A stretch of 64,000 bases of DNA from Burkholderia ubonensis subsp. mesacidophila (lineage in GTDB: Bacteria; Pseudomonadota; Gammaproteobacteria; Burkholderiales; Burkholderiaceae): the NCBI RefSeq assembly GCF_002097715.1, contig NZ_CP020738.1, forward strand, positions 3,100,001 through 3,164,000, written 5' to 3'. Shown here piece after piece: positions 1 to 8,735 of this stretch (position 1 is its first letter; the number at the start of each line of letters is the position of its first letter). The notes below the pieces were generated by a model. It searched no databases, was not told the DNA's origin, and was given only the letters and a program-made list of their open reading frames with translations. Both the position numbers and the translations under genes were made by a program.

Positions 1-436
1 CGCGCAGAAATGCCTTGCGTCCGCCCTCCAAGGCCACCGCAAGATGCTCTGCGGACGGTACGGGCATGACGCGTCCGTCAGGCGACATAGCGTAGCCGAG
101 ATCCACGAAAGCATCGTCTGATGAGCGTAGCGTTCCGATCCAATAGGTGATGGTCACCGATTGGGCGGCCCCCGTCGCGCCGTTGTAGCCAATATCGAAT
201 CGGCCGACCTTGAACTTCTCCGGCCTCATCTTCTCCGCATACGCCAGCACGTCGGAGACGGTCGCACCATCTTTCGTCCGGTGTTGCTTGACGGCCTGGA
301 TCCACTTTGACTCCACCGGAGCCGGCAAGGCCTTCGGCTTTGGCGAAGCGGACGCCATGCTCCCATTACCGAGGAAGAGAACAAGGGCAATCCAGCAGGC
401 TGAAAATCCTCTGATCGTGTGACGAGCTGTCTTCAA
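1..436 (-). CDS. Secreted protein of unknown function (3' end beyond the window)
   Basis: An open frame enters from the left edge on the minus strand and has no stop inside the window. A TTG codon at 436, with AGGA about 9 bases upstream, gives a start KTARHTIRGFSACWIALV followed by LFLGNG and a small-residue MASAS stretch. This reads as a signal peptide of about 28 residues. The only ATG (358) lies after the hydrophobic segment and would remove it, so I prefer the TTG. The mature part contains WIQAVKQHRTKDGATVSDV and later VTITYWIGTLRSSDDAF. I recognise no family. The protein is probably periplasmic and its function is unknown. Confidence 0.55.
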   Translation of the reverse strand, partial: MKTARHTIRGFSACWIALVLFLGNGSMASASPKPKALPAPVESKWIQAVKQHRTKDGATVSDVLAYAEKMRPEKFKVGRFDIGYNGATGAAQSVTITYWIGTLRSSDDAFVDLGYAMSPDGRVMPVPSAEHLAVALEGGRKAFLR

Positions 437-581
437 TGAACTGTTTTCCTGTGCGTGCGATCGAGCTTGCAGATCGTTCGAAATGTCGGCGGCATAACAG
501 GATAGCAAACCGGCCATCACGCGATCTCTCGCTGAATAGTTCGGAATAAATACCGTAAAGCACATTTCGACGAACGAAAAC

Positions 582-615
582 AAAAAGCCTGCCGACTTTC
601 GCCGGCAGGCTTTTT
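582..615. terminator. Bidirectional intrinsic terminator
   Basis: GCCTGCCG (587-594) pairs with CGGCAGGC (603-610) around an 8-base loop. It has AAAAA on the left (582-586) and TTTTT on the right (611-615). The A-tract serves minus-strand transcription leaving allE, and the T-tract would stop plus-strand transcripts. Confidence 0.85.
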
Positions 616-634
616 CAACGATCACGCGTTTCGC

Positions 635-1471
635 TCAGCGCGCCGCGTTCAGCGTCAGGTTCATGTGACGGTTCACGTCCTTGTACAGCAGGTAGCGGAA
701 GCGGCCGGGGCCGCCCGAGTAGCACGCCTGCGGGCAGAACGCGCGCAGCCACATGAAGTCGCCCGCTTCGACCTCGACCCAGTCCTGGTTCAGGCGATAG
801 ACGGCCTTGCCTTCGAGCACGTACAGCCCGTGCTCCATCACGTGCGTCTCCGCGAACGGAATCACGCCGCCCGGCTGGAACGTCACGATGTTCACGTGCA
901 TGTCGTGACGCATGTCGCTCATGTCGACGAAACGCGTCGTCACCCAGGCGCCGTCGGTGCCCGGCATCGGAATCGGCTCGACGTCCTGCTCGTTTGTCAC
1001 GAACGCTTCCGGCAGCGCAATGCCGTCGACGGCCTGGTAGCGCTTGCGGATCCAGTGGAAGCGCGCGGCGGCATCGCTGACGTTGTGCAGCGTCCAGTTC
1101 GCGCCCGGCGGAATGAACGCGTAGCCGCCCGGCTTCAGCACGTGCTTCGAGCCCTGCAGCGTCAGTTCGACTTCACCCTCGACGACGAACAGCACGGCTT
1201 CGGCTTCCTTGTCCTGCTCGGGCTTGTCGCTGCCGCCGCCCGGGTTCACTTCGACGATGTACTGCGAGAAGGTCTCGGCGAAGCCCGACAGCGGACGCGC
1301 GATCACCCACAGGCGCGTGTTCGTCCAGAACGGCAGCCAGCTCGTCACGATGTCGCGCATCACGCCCTTCGGAATCACCGCGTACGCCTCGGTGAACATC
1401 GCGCGATCGGTCAGCAGGTCGGTCTGCGGCGGGTGGCCGCCGTGCGGCGCGTAATACGTTGTCTTAGACAT
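635..1471 (-). CDS. allE: (S)-ureidoglycine aminohydrolase (cupin)
   Basis: This enzyme releases ammonia from (S)-ureidoglycine to give (S)-ureidoglycolate in allantoin (purine) degradation, in the cytosol. The 278-residue product has the AllE/YlbA bicupin layout. An N-terminal cupin contains FVVEGEVELTLQG and HVLKPGGYAFIPPG. A C-terminal cupin contains FAETHVMEHGLYVLEGKAVY and EVEAGDFMWL, carrying the His/Glu/His metal ligands expected of this family (manganese in E. coli AllE). The start MSKTTYY at 1471 was chosen over two codons upstream because homologues begin there. The gene stands alone, without other allantoin genes nearby, and ends at a strong terminator. Confidence 0.92.
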   Translation of the reverse strand: MSKTTYYAPHGGHPPQTDLLTDRAMFTEAYAVIPKGVMRDIVTSWLPFWTNTRLWVIARPLSGFAETFSQYIVEVNPGGGSDKPEQDKEAEAVLFVVEGEVELTLQGSKHVLKPGGYAFIPPGANWTLHNVSDAAARFHWIRKRYQAVDGIALPEAFVTNEQDVEPIPMPGTDGAWVTTRFVDMSDMRHDMHVNIVTFQPGGVIPFAETHVMEHGLYVLEGKAVYRLNQDWVEVEAGDFMWLRAFCPQACYSGGPGRFRYLLYKDVNRHMNLTLNAAR

Positions 1472-1931
1472 AAGCATCCAGGCAATGGGTTGGTCCGTTC
1501 CCCGGCGGCGTGACGCCGTTGCCGGGGAAACGTGAAAGCGGTTCGGCTTCCGGTCGGTCGGCCAGGTTCGCGACGCGGCGGCGCTCGCCGGCCCGCACGG
1601 CCTTGCGGTGACGCAACGGCGGCGGGCACGGTTGACGATATCGGAGTCGTCCGCGATTCACCAATTAAATGTTGGGATGGATGCCATTCGTTTTCGCACT
1701 GCCCGCGCGGCGCGCAGCGGCGTACGAAAAATATGCGTGGAATCAGGAAGGCACACGCACGCGGCGTGCGGATCGGGAGAAATTCAGGGAAGCGGGTGTG
1801 GCGAGGAAACCTGCAGTGCCCGGCGGACGCGGGCGGCGCGTGCCGCCCGGCCGGGTCTTGAGCGTGACCGCCGCGTACTGCGGCGCGCCAGTCGCGCACC
1901 GCTCACGCCGGCGTGTCACACGCGGGGACGA
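1472..1931. other. Intergenic region with a nested GC hairpin upstream of allE
   Basis: No convincing gene is present. CCCCGGC (1500-1506) can pair with GCCGGGG (1521-1527), enclosing GGCG/CGCC, so two nested stems sit about 30 bases before the allE start. This could be an operator or leader structure, but no T-run follows, so it is not an obvious terminator. The rest (1530-1931) has short GC-rich open frames on both strands with no protein character. Confidence 0.35.
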
Positions 1932-2366
1932 TCAGTCCCAGTCGCGACGATGATGCTTATGCTTGTGACGGCGATAGCCGCGATCGTCGTCATAGGAGTT
2001 GCTGCGCGACACGTTGCCGCCCAGTGCCGCGCCTGCGCCGCCGCCGACGGCCGCGCCGAGGAGGCCGCCCGAGCGGCCGCCCATCGCGTTGCCCGCCGCG
2101 GTGCCTGCGCCGCCGCCGAGCGCGCCGCCGATGATCGCGCCGGTGCGCTCGCGACGGTTCGACGTGATCGCGCCGCCGGCGCCACCGCCGATCGCGCCGC
2201 CGATCACCGAGCCGGTGCTGCCACCGACCGCGCCGCCGACCGCCGCGCCGGCTACCCCGCCGAGCGCGCCGCCAAGCGCGTTGTTCAAATCGCTAGCTGC
2301 TGCCGGCAGCGCAGTCGCGCCGGCAAGAGCGGCGACGACGAGGGTGGGGGCGATCTTCTTCCACAT
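1932..2366 (-). CDS. Glycine-zipper envelope protein
   Basis: The 144-residue product starts MWKKIAPTLVVAALAGATAL, a Sec signal peptide with cleavage likely after PAAA. About 80 residues of GxxxG-type glycine zippers follow (ALGGALGGVAGAAVGGAVGG and further repeats), interrupted by a basic SNRRERTG linker. The tail is charged and His/Lys/Arg-rich (YRRHKHKHHRRDWD). Glycine zippers form tight transmembrane or oligomeric helices in outer-membrane-associated proteins. The role here is unknown. The start at 2366 was chosen over a frame opening eight codons upstream because it begins the signal peptide directly. Confidence 0.75.
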   Translation of the reverse strand: MWKKIAPTLVVAALAGATALPAAASDLNNALGGALGGVAGAAVGGAVGGSTGSVIGGAIGGGAGGAITSNRRERTGAIIGGALGGGAGTAAGNAMGGRSGGLLGAAVGGGAGAALGGNVSRSNSYDDDRGYRRHKHKHHRRDWD

Positions 2367-2729
2367 GCCCGTATTCTTCCTTGTTCGCAATCTGGTTATC
2401 GAGAGTTCGCTCTGGTATGACGATTCGTGTCGACCGGGCCGTTCGATGCAGCGTGCGGAGGGTCGGACGAATTCATTTCAACGAGCTTGCGGCGAAGAAT
2501 AGCATCGGTCCCCGGCGCTTGCCCTCTACATTGTGGTAACAAGATGTTTGCGCTTTGGAAACACTCGGCGTACATGTCGCGGCAAGTCCGGAAACCCGCG
2601 CCGGCACTCGCTTGCGCAGAGGTTCCGGCACCTCTGGAACGAGGCGCCGGCCGCGTCGCGCAAACGCAACTCGCGGCAACGCCGGACGCCGATCGAGGGC
2701 TCGCGGTTGTGCGCGACGGGCAAAGAGGG
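2367..2729. other. Intergenic region, no gene seen
   Basis: The 363 bases between two minus-strand genes hold only overlapping GC-rich frames without protein character. Promoters for the glycine-zipper gene should lie here. A TTGTTA-like hexamer can be read on the minus strand near 2540, but no convincing -10 was found. Confidence 0.4.
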
Positions 2730-3389
2730 TCAGTAGACGCCGGGAATCAGCCGCCAGGTTCGCGCGCAATACGCGTCGTACTCGGCACCGAAATGCGAGC
2801 GCAGCAGCGCTTCCTCGGAACGGATGCGCGCGATGAGCGGCGCAATCGTCAGCATGGTCAGCAGCACGCCGACGCCGGCGCGAAACGCCAGCGCCCAGCC
2901 GAGCGAATTGACGAGCAGGCCGAGATAGCTCGGGTTGCGGATCACGCGATAGATGCCGTCCGTGACCAGCGTATGGCCGGGCTGGATCGCGACCAGTCCG
3001 CTGAAGCGGCGGCCCAGCACGAACACCGGCCAGAGGCGCAACGCGCCGCCGGCGATATACAGCGCGACGCCGACCCAGCGCAGCGTTTCCCCATCGAGCG
3101 TCCAGACGTCCAGCCGGTCCGTGACCGCGGGCAGGTATGCGGCGCCGAAACCGATCGCGCCGAACGCGGCGAGCACCCAGCGATTGCCGCGATCCTCGCG
3201 CTCGCCGGGGCTCAGATTGCCGCTGCTGAAGGCCGCGACGACGGTCATGACGATCGTCGCGATCGCGACGACCGTCAGCGCGGGATGCGAGAAGAACGCG
3301 GCGAACCCGCCGCTGCCGAGCACGGCGAGCCCGAGGTAGACGAGCGTGGCCGCGACCGACAGGGCCGCGACCTTGGGCGTGAGCGTCAT
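2730..3389 (-). CDS. Isoprenylcysteine carboxyl methyltransferase-family membrane protein
   Basis: The 219-residue polytopic inner-membrane protein has five or six hydrophobic segments. Its C-terminal half carries the ICMT/PEMT signature: HTLVTDGIYRVIRNPSYLG (the RHPxYxG-like SAM-binding motif, here RNPSYLG), then RIRSEEALLRSHFGAEYDAY with the EE and Y residues of the family. The family methylates lipids or prenylated thiols using SAM. In bacteria the substrate is generally unknown. The gene is monocistronic on the minus strand. Confidence 0.8.
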   Translation of the reverse strand: MTLTPKVAALSVAATLVYLGLAVLGSGGFAAFFSHPALTVVAIATIVMTVVAAFSSGNLSPGEREDRGNRWVLAAFGAIGFGAAYLPAVTDRLDVWTLDGETLRWVGVALYIAGGALRLWPVFVLGRRFSGLVAIQPGHTLVTDGIYRVIRNPSYLGLLVNSLGWALAFRAGVGVLLTMLTIAPLIARIRSEEALLRSHFGAEYDAYCARTWRLIPGVY

Positions 3390-3500
3390 GGCTGCCTCGC
3401 TGGGACGAGCGCTTTCCGCAGAAGTATAGGACGGCGTCCCGCCGCTCGCGTCGCGGTGCGCGGCCCAGCGAGCCGGCGCCTGTTTGCGGCCGGCGCCGCG

Positions 3501-3665
3501 TCAGCGAACGCGGAAGGAACCGCCGATACCGATGCTGACCGGCGGCGCGTAATAGGCGGGCGCGTAGCCGTAGTAGGCCGGCGCAGGCGCATAGCCGTAC
3601 GGCGGCGCGACGACGCAGCCGGACAGGCCGCCGATCAGCGCGAGCGTGAGGAAAAGTCTGGACAT
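3501..3665 (-). CDS. Small Tyr/Pro/Gly-rich lipoprotein
   Basis: The 54-residue product MSRLFLTLALIGGLSGCVV has a type II signal peptide with lipobox LSGC, so it is predicted to be lipidated at Cys17. The rest is low-complexity PPYGYAPAPAYYGYAPAYY, ending SIGIGGSFRVR. Proteins of this kind are common in Burkholderia envelopes and their function is unknown. The start was set at 3665, where the signal peptide begins. A longer open frame upstream has no protein character. Confidence 0.65.
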   Translation of the reverse strand: MSRLFLTLALIGGLSGCVVAPPYGYAPAPAYYGYAPAYYAPPVSIGIGGSFRVR

Positions 3666-3882
3666 GAGGGTTTCCGGTACAGGACGAATGACGCCGTGCC
3701 AAGGCTGCGCCGCGGGACGCGATGCGCCCACTACGAAAGGCTCGAACAGCGGTCCATATCGTCCGATGAAGCAATGAACCGAGTGTAGCGCCGGCGCGCC
3801 TGCCACACGTTTCGCGCGCCGTTACACGTGTTACCCGGGATGACCGCTGAAACACCCGGCGAGCCGGACGCTACCGCCCTGG

Positions 3883-4302
3883 TCAGACGAAGCGTTCGCG
3901 AATGCGCCGCGCGATCGATTCGAGGGTCGCCGCATCAGCGACATCACGCGCATGCAGCTTCAGCGCAGCACCTTCCCAGCGCGGGATCACATGGAAGTGC
4001 ACGTGCGCGACCGTCTGGCCCGCGGCGCGACCGTTGAACTGGCCGATGAACATGCCGTCCGGCTGCAGCGCATCGCGCACGGCGGTCGCGACGCGCTGCG
4101 TCATGCGGATGCCGGCAGCCGCGGCATCGGCGGACAGGTCGAAGATTTCCGCTGCGTGCTCCTTCGGGATCACGAGCACGTGACCGTCCGCCTGCGGCAT
4201 CAGGTCCATGATCGCGAGCGTGGCGTCGTCCTCCGCGACCTTGACGCACGGCAGGTCGCCGCGAAGGATTTTTGCGAACGGGTTGTTGTGGTCGTAAGAC
4301 AT
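3883..4302 (-). CDS. HIT-family nucleotide hydrolase
   Basis: The 139-residue product contains the histidine triad motif VAHVHFHVIPRW (HxHxHxx) near residue 100, plus the N-terminal CVKVAEDDATLAIMDLMPQA and GHVLVIPKEHA segments typical of HIT (Hint-branch) hydrolases. These enzymes cleave nucleoside phosphoramidates or adenylylated compounds with the central His as nucleophile, in the cytosol. The start MSYDHNNPF at 4302 matches the usual Hint N-terminus. The gene is monocistronic on the minus strand. Confidence 0.88.
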   Translation of the reverse strand: MSYDHNNPFAKILRGDLPCVKVAEDDATLAIMDLMPQADGHVLVIPKEHAAEIFDLSADAAAAGIRMTQRVATAVRDALQPDGMFIGQFNGRAAGQTVAHVHFHVIPRWEGAALKLHARDVADAATLESIARRIRERFV

Positions 4303-4585
4303 GGCAGGTTCCAAAGAGGTGAGTCCGGGATGTCGATCGAGTCCGGACGATTATCGGCCGACCGCTGGACGGATTTCAACCTGTCAGGTTGCGCCGGTGC
4401 GCGGCACGCATCGATGCATGCGCAACCTATGCAGCAGACGAAAGGAATAAGCGTGTGCGGCAATTCGTTAACCGACAGCGCCGATTCGCGCCGCACCCCC
4501 GCGCGCGAGCCGGCGCCGGACACCCGTCGACTGCGCTGCCCGGCAGCCCGGATGATCTTTCGTGATCGTCTACCGGAGTCATGCC

Positions 4586-5746
4586 ATGAACCCTCTCCCG
4601 TCCTGTCGTTCCCCCGACCTGCCGGCCATCGCCCGCACGTCGCGCGCGATGGCCCGCACGCTACGCCGAGTGGTCTGCGGCGCCGGCCTGGTCGCGCTAT
4701 CGTCGACCTTCGCATGGGCTGACGGCGGAACGATCCTGCCGCCGTCGTCCGTCATCGCGTCGACGGTGCCAGCAGCGCCGGCGAACGGCGACCTCAACCC
4801 GTACGGCATCGCCTTCGTCCCGCCCGACGTGCCGGCATGGAGCACGCTGAAACCGGGCGACGTCATCGTGTCGAACTTCAACAACAGCGCGAACCTGCAA
4901 GGCACCGGCACGACGATCGTGAAGCTGTCGCCCGACAACTCGCCGACGGTCTTCTTCCAGGGCCAGAACCTGGGTCTCACGACCGCACTCGCGGCGCTGC
5001 GCAACGGCTTCGTGCTGGTCGGCAACGTGCCGACGTCGGACGGCCAGCACGTCGTCCCGCCGGGCTCGCTGCTCGTCATCAATCCGCAAGGCAATCTCGT
5101 CAAGCCACTGGTCGATGCCACGCTGCTCGACGGACCATGGGACATGACCGTGATCGACCGTGGCCAGCGCGTGACCGCGTTCGTGTCGAACGTGCTGAAC
5201 GGAACGGTTGCGCGGATCGATCTCATGTTCGACAACAACGGCGGCGTCACGATGCTGAAGAGCTCGCGCATCATCGCGTCGGGTTACACGTTCCGGACCG
5301 ATCCCAGCGCGCTGGTCGTCGGCCCGACCGGCCTCGCGTACGACGCCGACAATGACATCCTGTATGTCGCGTCCACCGGCGACAACGCCGTGTTCGCAAT
5401 CCAGAACGCAGCGTCGACGAATGGCGGCGGCACCGGACGGCTGATCTACTTCGACAAGAAACACCTGCATGGTCCGCTCGCGCTGGCGCTCGCGCCGAAC
5501 GGCCATCTCGTGACCGCCAACGGCGACGCGGTGAACCCCGATCCGCAACAGCCGAGCGAGATCGTCGAGTTCACGGTGGACGGGCAATTCGTCGCGCAGA
5601 TGCAGGTCGATATCGTCCCGGGAGCGGCGTTCGGGCTCGCGTTCGGGCTCGGCAGCCAGCGCCAGCCGCAGTTCGCCGCCGTCAACGACAACACGAATAC
5701 CGCGACCGTCTGGACGCTGCGTCTGAACGGCAACAATCAGCAATAA
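4586..5746 (+). CDS. Exported beta-propeller (NHL/SMP-30-like) protein
   Basis: The 386-residue product has a long, twin-basic signal segment (ARTLRRVVCGAGLVALSSTFAWA). The rest looks like propeller repeats: PYGIAFVPPDV, GDVIVSNFNNSANLQG, GPWDMTVIDRGQRVTAFVSN, GPTGLAYDADNDILYVASTG and GPLALALAPNGHLVTANGDA. These match the NHL-type blade pattern (GxAxxxxGxLYVADxxNxxI). A periplasmic binding or lactonase-type role is possible, but no catalytic residues can be assigned. ATG 4586 has GGAG 8 bases upstream. An upstream in-frame start at 4562 is less likely. Confidence 0.7.
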   Translation: MNPLPSCRSPDLPAIARTSRAMARTLRRVVCGAGLVALSSTFAWADGGTILPPSSVIASTVPAAPANGDLNPYGIAFVPPDVPAWSTLKPGDVIVSNFNNSANLQGTGTTIVKLSPDNSPTVFFQGQNLGLTTALAALRNGFVLVGNVPTSDGQHVVPPGSLLVINPQGNLVKPLVDATLLDGPWDMTVIDRGQRVTAFVSNVLNGTVARIDLMFDNNGGVTMLKSSRIIASGYTFRTDPSALVVGPTGLAYDADNDILYVASTGDNAVFAIQNAASTNGGGTGRLIYFDKKHLHGPLALALAPNGHLVTANGDAVNPDPQQPSEIVEFTVDGQFVAQMQVDIVPGAAFGLAFGLGSQRQPQFAAVNDNTNTATVWTLRLNGNNQQ

Positions 5747-6007
5747 CGCGGTAAGCGGGCGAGCCGCCCACGCCGGAATCGGCCGCGGCCCGTTCGATCA
5801 CAGGCGATGCGCAGCCGGGGGCGCGCCGCGCGTCGGCCTGTTCCTTGTGTTCCGGCCGGGGGGAGTCCGCTCGCCCCCGGGCCTTGCCCGGGGGGACGGC
5901 GGTATCATGCGCCGCGCCGCGACACGCCCGCGATTGCCACTACGCGCCCGAACCTGCGACACTGCCGATTCGTTGCCCGCCCGGCAGACAACCCAGGACG
6001 CTCGCGC

Positions 6008-7408
6008 ATGACGACACCCTTCACGCCGCTGCTTCGACGCGCCGCCGCGCTCGCGCTGATCGCCGCGCTCGGCTACGCCGGCTACATGCTGTCCCGGCTC
6101 GCGCCGATCGCGACCGGCTATGCGGCCAAGGCGCTGTGCTCGGGCGTGTTCGTCTCGGGACGCCAGGCGGCGTCGGTGATCGACGTGGACATCATGGCGG
6201 GTGTGCATCCACTGCTCAAGCTGGTCCGTCCGTCCGTCGACCCCGCCCGTCACCTGGCGCGCGCCACCTTCGCCGGCTTCGCCGAGCGCGAAGCGGTATT
6301 CCGGCCGGGGCTCGGCTGCACGCTCGCGCTCGGGCCGTCGACCGACGCGCTGCCCGCTGCGCTGCCCGACCCGGCCGCGCCGCCCGCCGCGCCTGCGGCA
6401 ACGCCCGTGCCGGACGACGGCGTGGACGCGCGCAAGCTGCAGGCGGCGCTCGACCGCGCGTTCGACGAGCCCGATCCCGCGCGGCCGCGGCGCACGCGCG
6501 CGGTGGTCGTGCTGCATCGCGGGCAGGTGATCGCCGAACGCTACGCGCCGGGCTTTTCGGCGGACATGCCGCTGCCCGGCTGGTCGATGAGCAAGAGCGT
6601 GACCGCCGCGCTGATCGGCATGCTCGTCGCGCAGCACAAGCTGTCGCCGGACGCATCGGCGCTGCTTCCCGAATGGCGCGACGCCGGCGATCCACGCGCG
6701 CGCATCACGCTCGACGAACTGCTGCGGATGACGAGCGGCCTGCGATTCAACGAAGACTACGACGACCCGCTGTCCGACGTCGCCGTGATGCTGTTCACGC
6801 AGCCCGACACCGCGCGTTTCGCGTCGGCCAAGCCGCTCGCGGTGCCGCCGGGCACGCGCTGGCATTATTCGAGCGGCACGAGCGCGATTCTCGCGCGCGT
6901 GATGCGCGAAGCGATGGGCGGCACGGAAGCCGACTATCTCGCGTTCCCCCACCGCGCGCTGTTCGCGCCGCTCGGCATGCGCGATGCGTTCTTCGAGCCG
7001 GATGCGTCCGGTACGCTCGCGAGCGCGTCGTTCATGTACGCGAGCGCGCGCGACTGGGCGCAGTTCGGGCAGTTGCTGCTTCAGGACGGCGTGTGGGACG
7101 GCAGGCGCCTGCTGCCGGAAGGCTGGGTGCGCTACATGACGCGCGCGACGCCGCAAGCGCCGCGCCAGGAATTCGGCGCGCATCTGTGGGTGAAGGTGCC
7201 CGAACCGTTCAACGACCCCGATCCGCATGCGCCGGCGCTGCCGGCGGACGCGTTCCATGCGGTCGGGCACGAAGGCCAGTTCGTGAGCGTGGTGCCGAGC
7301 CGGCAGCTGGTGGTCGTGCGGCTCGGTTTGTCGCGGCCGGAATCCGCGTGGAATCACGAAGCATTCCTCGCGCGCGTGCTCGACGCGGTGCCGGCGCGCG
7401 GCGAGTGA
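6008..7408 (+). CDS. Membrane-anchored serine hydrolase (class C beta-lactamase fold)
   Basis: The 466-residue product has an N-terminal membrane anchor (AALALIAALGYAGYMLS) and then a beta-lactamase/penicillin-binding-protein domain. The catalytic motifs are visible: SMSK (SxxK) in WSMSKSVTAALIG, HYSSGTSAIL at the YxN position, and GHEGQFVSVVP at the HxG/KTG position. A linker of about 120 residues precedes the domain. Family members include 6-aminohexanoate-dimer hydrolase and esterases; the substrate here is unknown. ATG 6008 was chosen because it begins the anchor. It converges with the GST gene. Confidence 0.85.
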   Translation: MTTPFTPLLRRAAALALIAALGYAGYMLSRLAPIATGYAAKALCSGVFVSGRQAASVIDVDIMAGVHPLLKLVRPSVDPARHLARATFAGFAEREAVFRPGLGCTLALGPSTDALPAALPDPAAPPAAPAATPVPDDGVDARKLQAALDRAFDEPDPARPRRTRAVVVLHRGQVIAERYAPGFSADMPLPGWSMSKSVTAALIGMLVAQHKLSPDASALLPEWRDAGDPRARITLDELLRMTSGLRFNEDYDDPLSDVAVMLFTQPDTARFASAKPLAVPPGTRWHYSSGTSAILARVMREAMGGTEADYLAFPHRALFAPLGMRDAFFEPDASGTLASASFMYASARDWAQFGQLLLQDGVWDGRRLLPEGWVRYMTRATPQAPRQEFGAHLWVKVPEPFNDPDPHAPALPADAFHAVGHEGQFVSVVPSRQLVVVRLGLSRPESAWNHEAFLARVLDAVPARGE

Positions 7409-7466
7409 AGGCGGCCGGGGCCGCGCGCCGGGGTGCGCCGGCCGCGGTTCGCGCCGCTAGCCCCGG

Positions 7467-8090
7467 TCAGGGATTCTTGCTGCCGCCATAGGCCTCGAAG
7501 CCCGGACGCGCGGCGAGGCGCTCGACATAGCGCGTGAGCGCCGGGAAATCCGGATGCTCGAACGGCGTGCCGAACCAGCGGTTCACCGACAGCCCGATCG
7601 CGATGTCGGCGAGCGTGAAGCGGTCGCCGGCCACGAATGCGCCAGTCGCGTCGAGTTGCGCGTTCAGCACGCGCATGTGCTTCGTCCAGTTCGCGATCGA
7701 CTGCGCGATGGCGTCCGGATCCTGGTGATCGGGCGACTTTCTCACGAGGCCCTGAAACGCGAAAACCCACGAACGGTTCAGGTCCGACGCCTGCCAGTCG
7801 AGCCACTGGTCGATCCGCGCGCGAGCCTGCGGTTCGGCCGGATAGAGCGACTCGCCGCCGTAGCGGTTCGCGAGGTAGCGGATGATCGTGTTCGATTCCC
7901 AGAGCACGAAATCGTCATCCTTGATGACCGGCACGAGGCCGTGCGGATTCAGCGCGAGGTAGGCCGGATCGTTGGTCGAACGGAAGCCGGCGCCCCAGTC
8001 TTCGCGTTCGAACGGCAGGTTCAGTTCGGCGCACAGCCACAACACCTTGCGCACGTTGATGGACGGGATCTTGCCGAGGATGTGCAGCAT
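7467..8090 (-). CDS. Glutathione S-transferase family protein
   Basis: The 207-residue cytosolic product has an N-terminal thioredoxin-fold domain ([39 protein letters not shown] with the cis-Pro before VI and the ES glutathione contact, then [10 protein letters not shown]). An all-helical C-terminal domain follows ([15 protein letters not shown], the GST N-capping motif). It resembles plant/bacterial theta- and beta-like GSTs. ATG 8090 follows a clean AGGAG. The start context in SINVRK suggests Ser or Asn as the catalytic-position residue. Confidence 0.9.
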   Translation of the reverse strand: MLHILGKIPSINVRKVLWLCAELNLPFEREDWGAGFRSTNDPAYLALNPHGLVPVIKDDDFVLWESNTIIRYLANRYGGESLYPAEPQARARIDQWLDWQASDLNRSWVFAFQGLVRKSPDHQDPDAIAQSIANWTKHMRVLNAQLDATGAFVAGDRFTLADIAIGLSVNRWFGTPFEHPDFPALTRYVERLAARPGFEAYGGSKNP

Positions 8091-8264
8091 GCAGGCTCCT
8101 TGTTCCTGGTGAGGTCGGGTACGGCGATTCCGGAATCGTCCGATTATCGCGGATCGGCTCCATCGATGCTCGCGTTCGACGCGAAAAGCCCGGACGCGGC
8201 GAATCATCGGTTCGTCAGATCGCGCAGTGCCTGTTCGGCCGAATTCACGGTTCGCACACCTTGC

Positions 8265-8735
8265 TCACATCGGCTTCAGCACCATCAGGAAATAGACGGC
8301 CAGCATCGCGAGAAACGCCGGGTAGCCGAGCCGTTCCCAGGTCTTCGCGTAACGCCAGTAGCGGTCCGGGAGCTCGGCGGCGCCGTTCGCATGCGCGAGC
8401 CTCGCCATCGCGGCCAGCTCGATCTGCAGCCACACGACCGGCAGCCAGCACGCGCCCGCGAGCAGGTACAGACCGAGCGACGCGACGAGCCACGGCGTGT
8501 CCCACGGCCAGCCGGCCGCATGCGCGAGCCACAGCCCCGACGCGGGCTGGAAGATCACGGCCGGCGTCGTGAACCACCAGTCGGCGCGCACCACGAGACG
8601 CGACACGGCGGCGATCGCCGGCACCGAGCGCGTGCGGTTCGCGAAGAACAGGTAGAACGCGGTGCCGAGCCCGGTGCCGACCAGCAGCACCGACGACACG
8701 ATATGCAATGCCTTGACGACGAGATAGGTATTCAC
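8265..8735 (-). CDS. DUF2269-family integral membrane protein
   Basis: The 156-residue product has four predicted membrane helices: KALHIVSSVLLVGTGLG, then the TTPAVIFQPASGLWLAHAAG region, LVASLGLYLLAGACWLPVVW, and AFLAMLAVYFLMVLKPM. HIVSSVLLVGTG at the N-terminus and the conserved FQPASG segment are typical of DUF2269. The start overlaps the upstream SDR/DoxX gene by four bases (ATGA), so the two are translationally coupled. The function is unknown. Co-transcription suggests a redox or membrane partner of the fused dehydrogenase. Confidence 0.85.
   Translation of the reverse strand: MNTYLVVKALHIVSSVLLVGTGLGTAFYLFFANRTRSVPAIAAVSRLVVRADWWFTTPAVIFQPASGLWLAHAAGWPWDTPWLVASLGLYLLAGACWLPVVWLQIELAAMARLAHANGAAELPDRYWRYAKTWERLGYPAFLAMLAVYFLMVLKPM

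Noticed and set aside
2473..3855. A long minus-strand frame across the ICMT and lipoprotein genes
   Set aside because: Arg/Ala-rich composition with no motif; the true genes in another frame have clear signal and family features.
5845..7491. A second long plus-strand frame overlapping the serine hydrolase
   Set aside because: It is out of phase with the SMSK and HxG motifs and is Arg-rich shadow coding.
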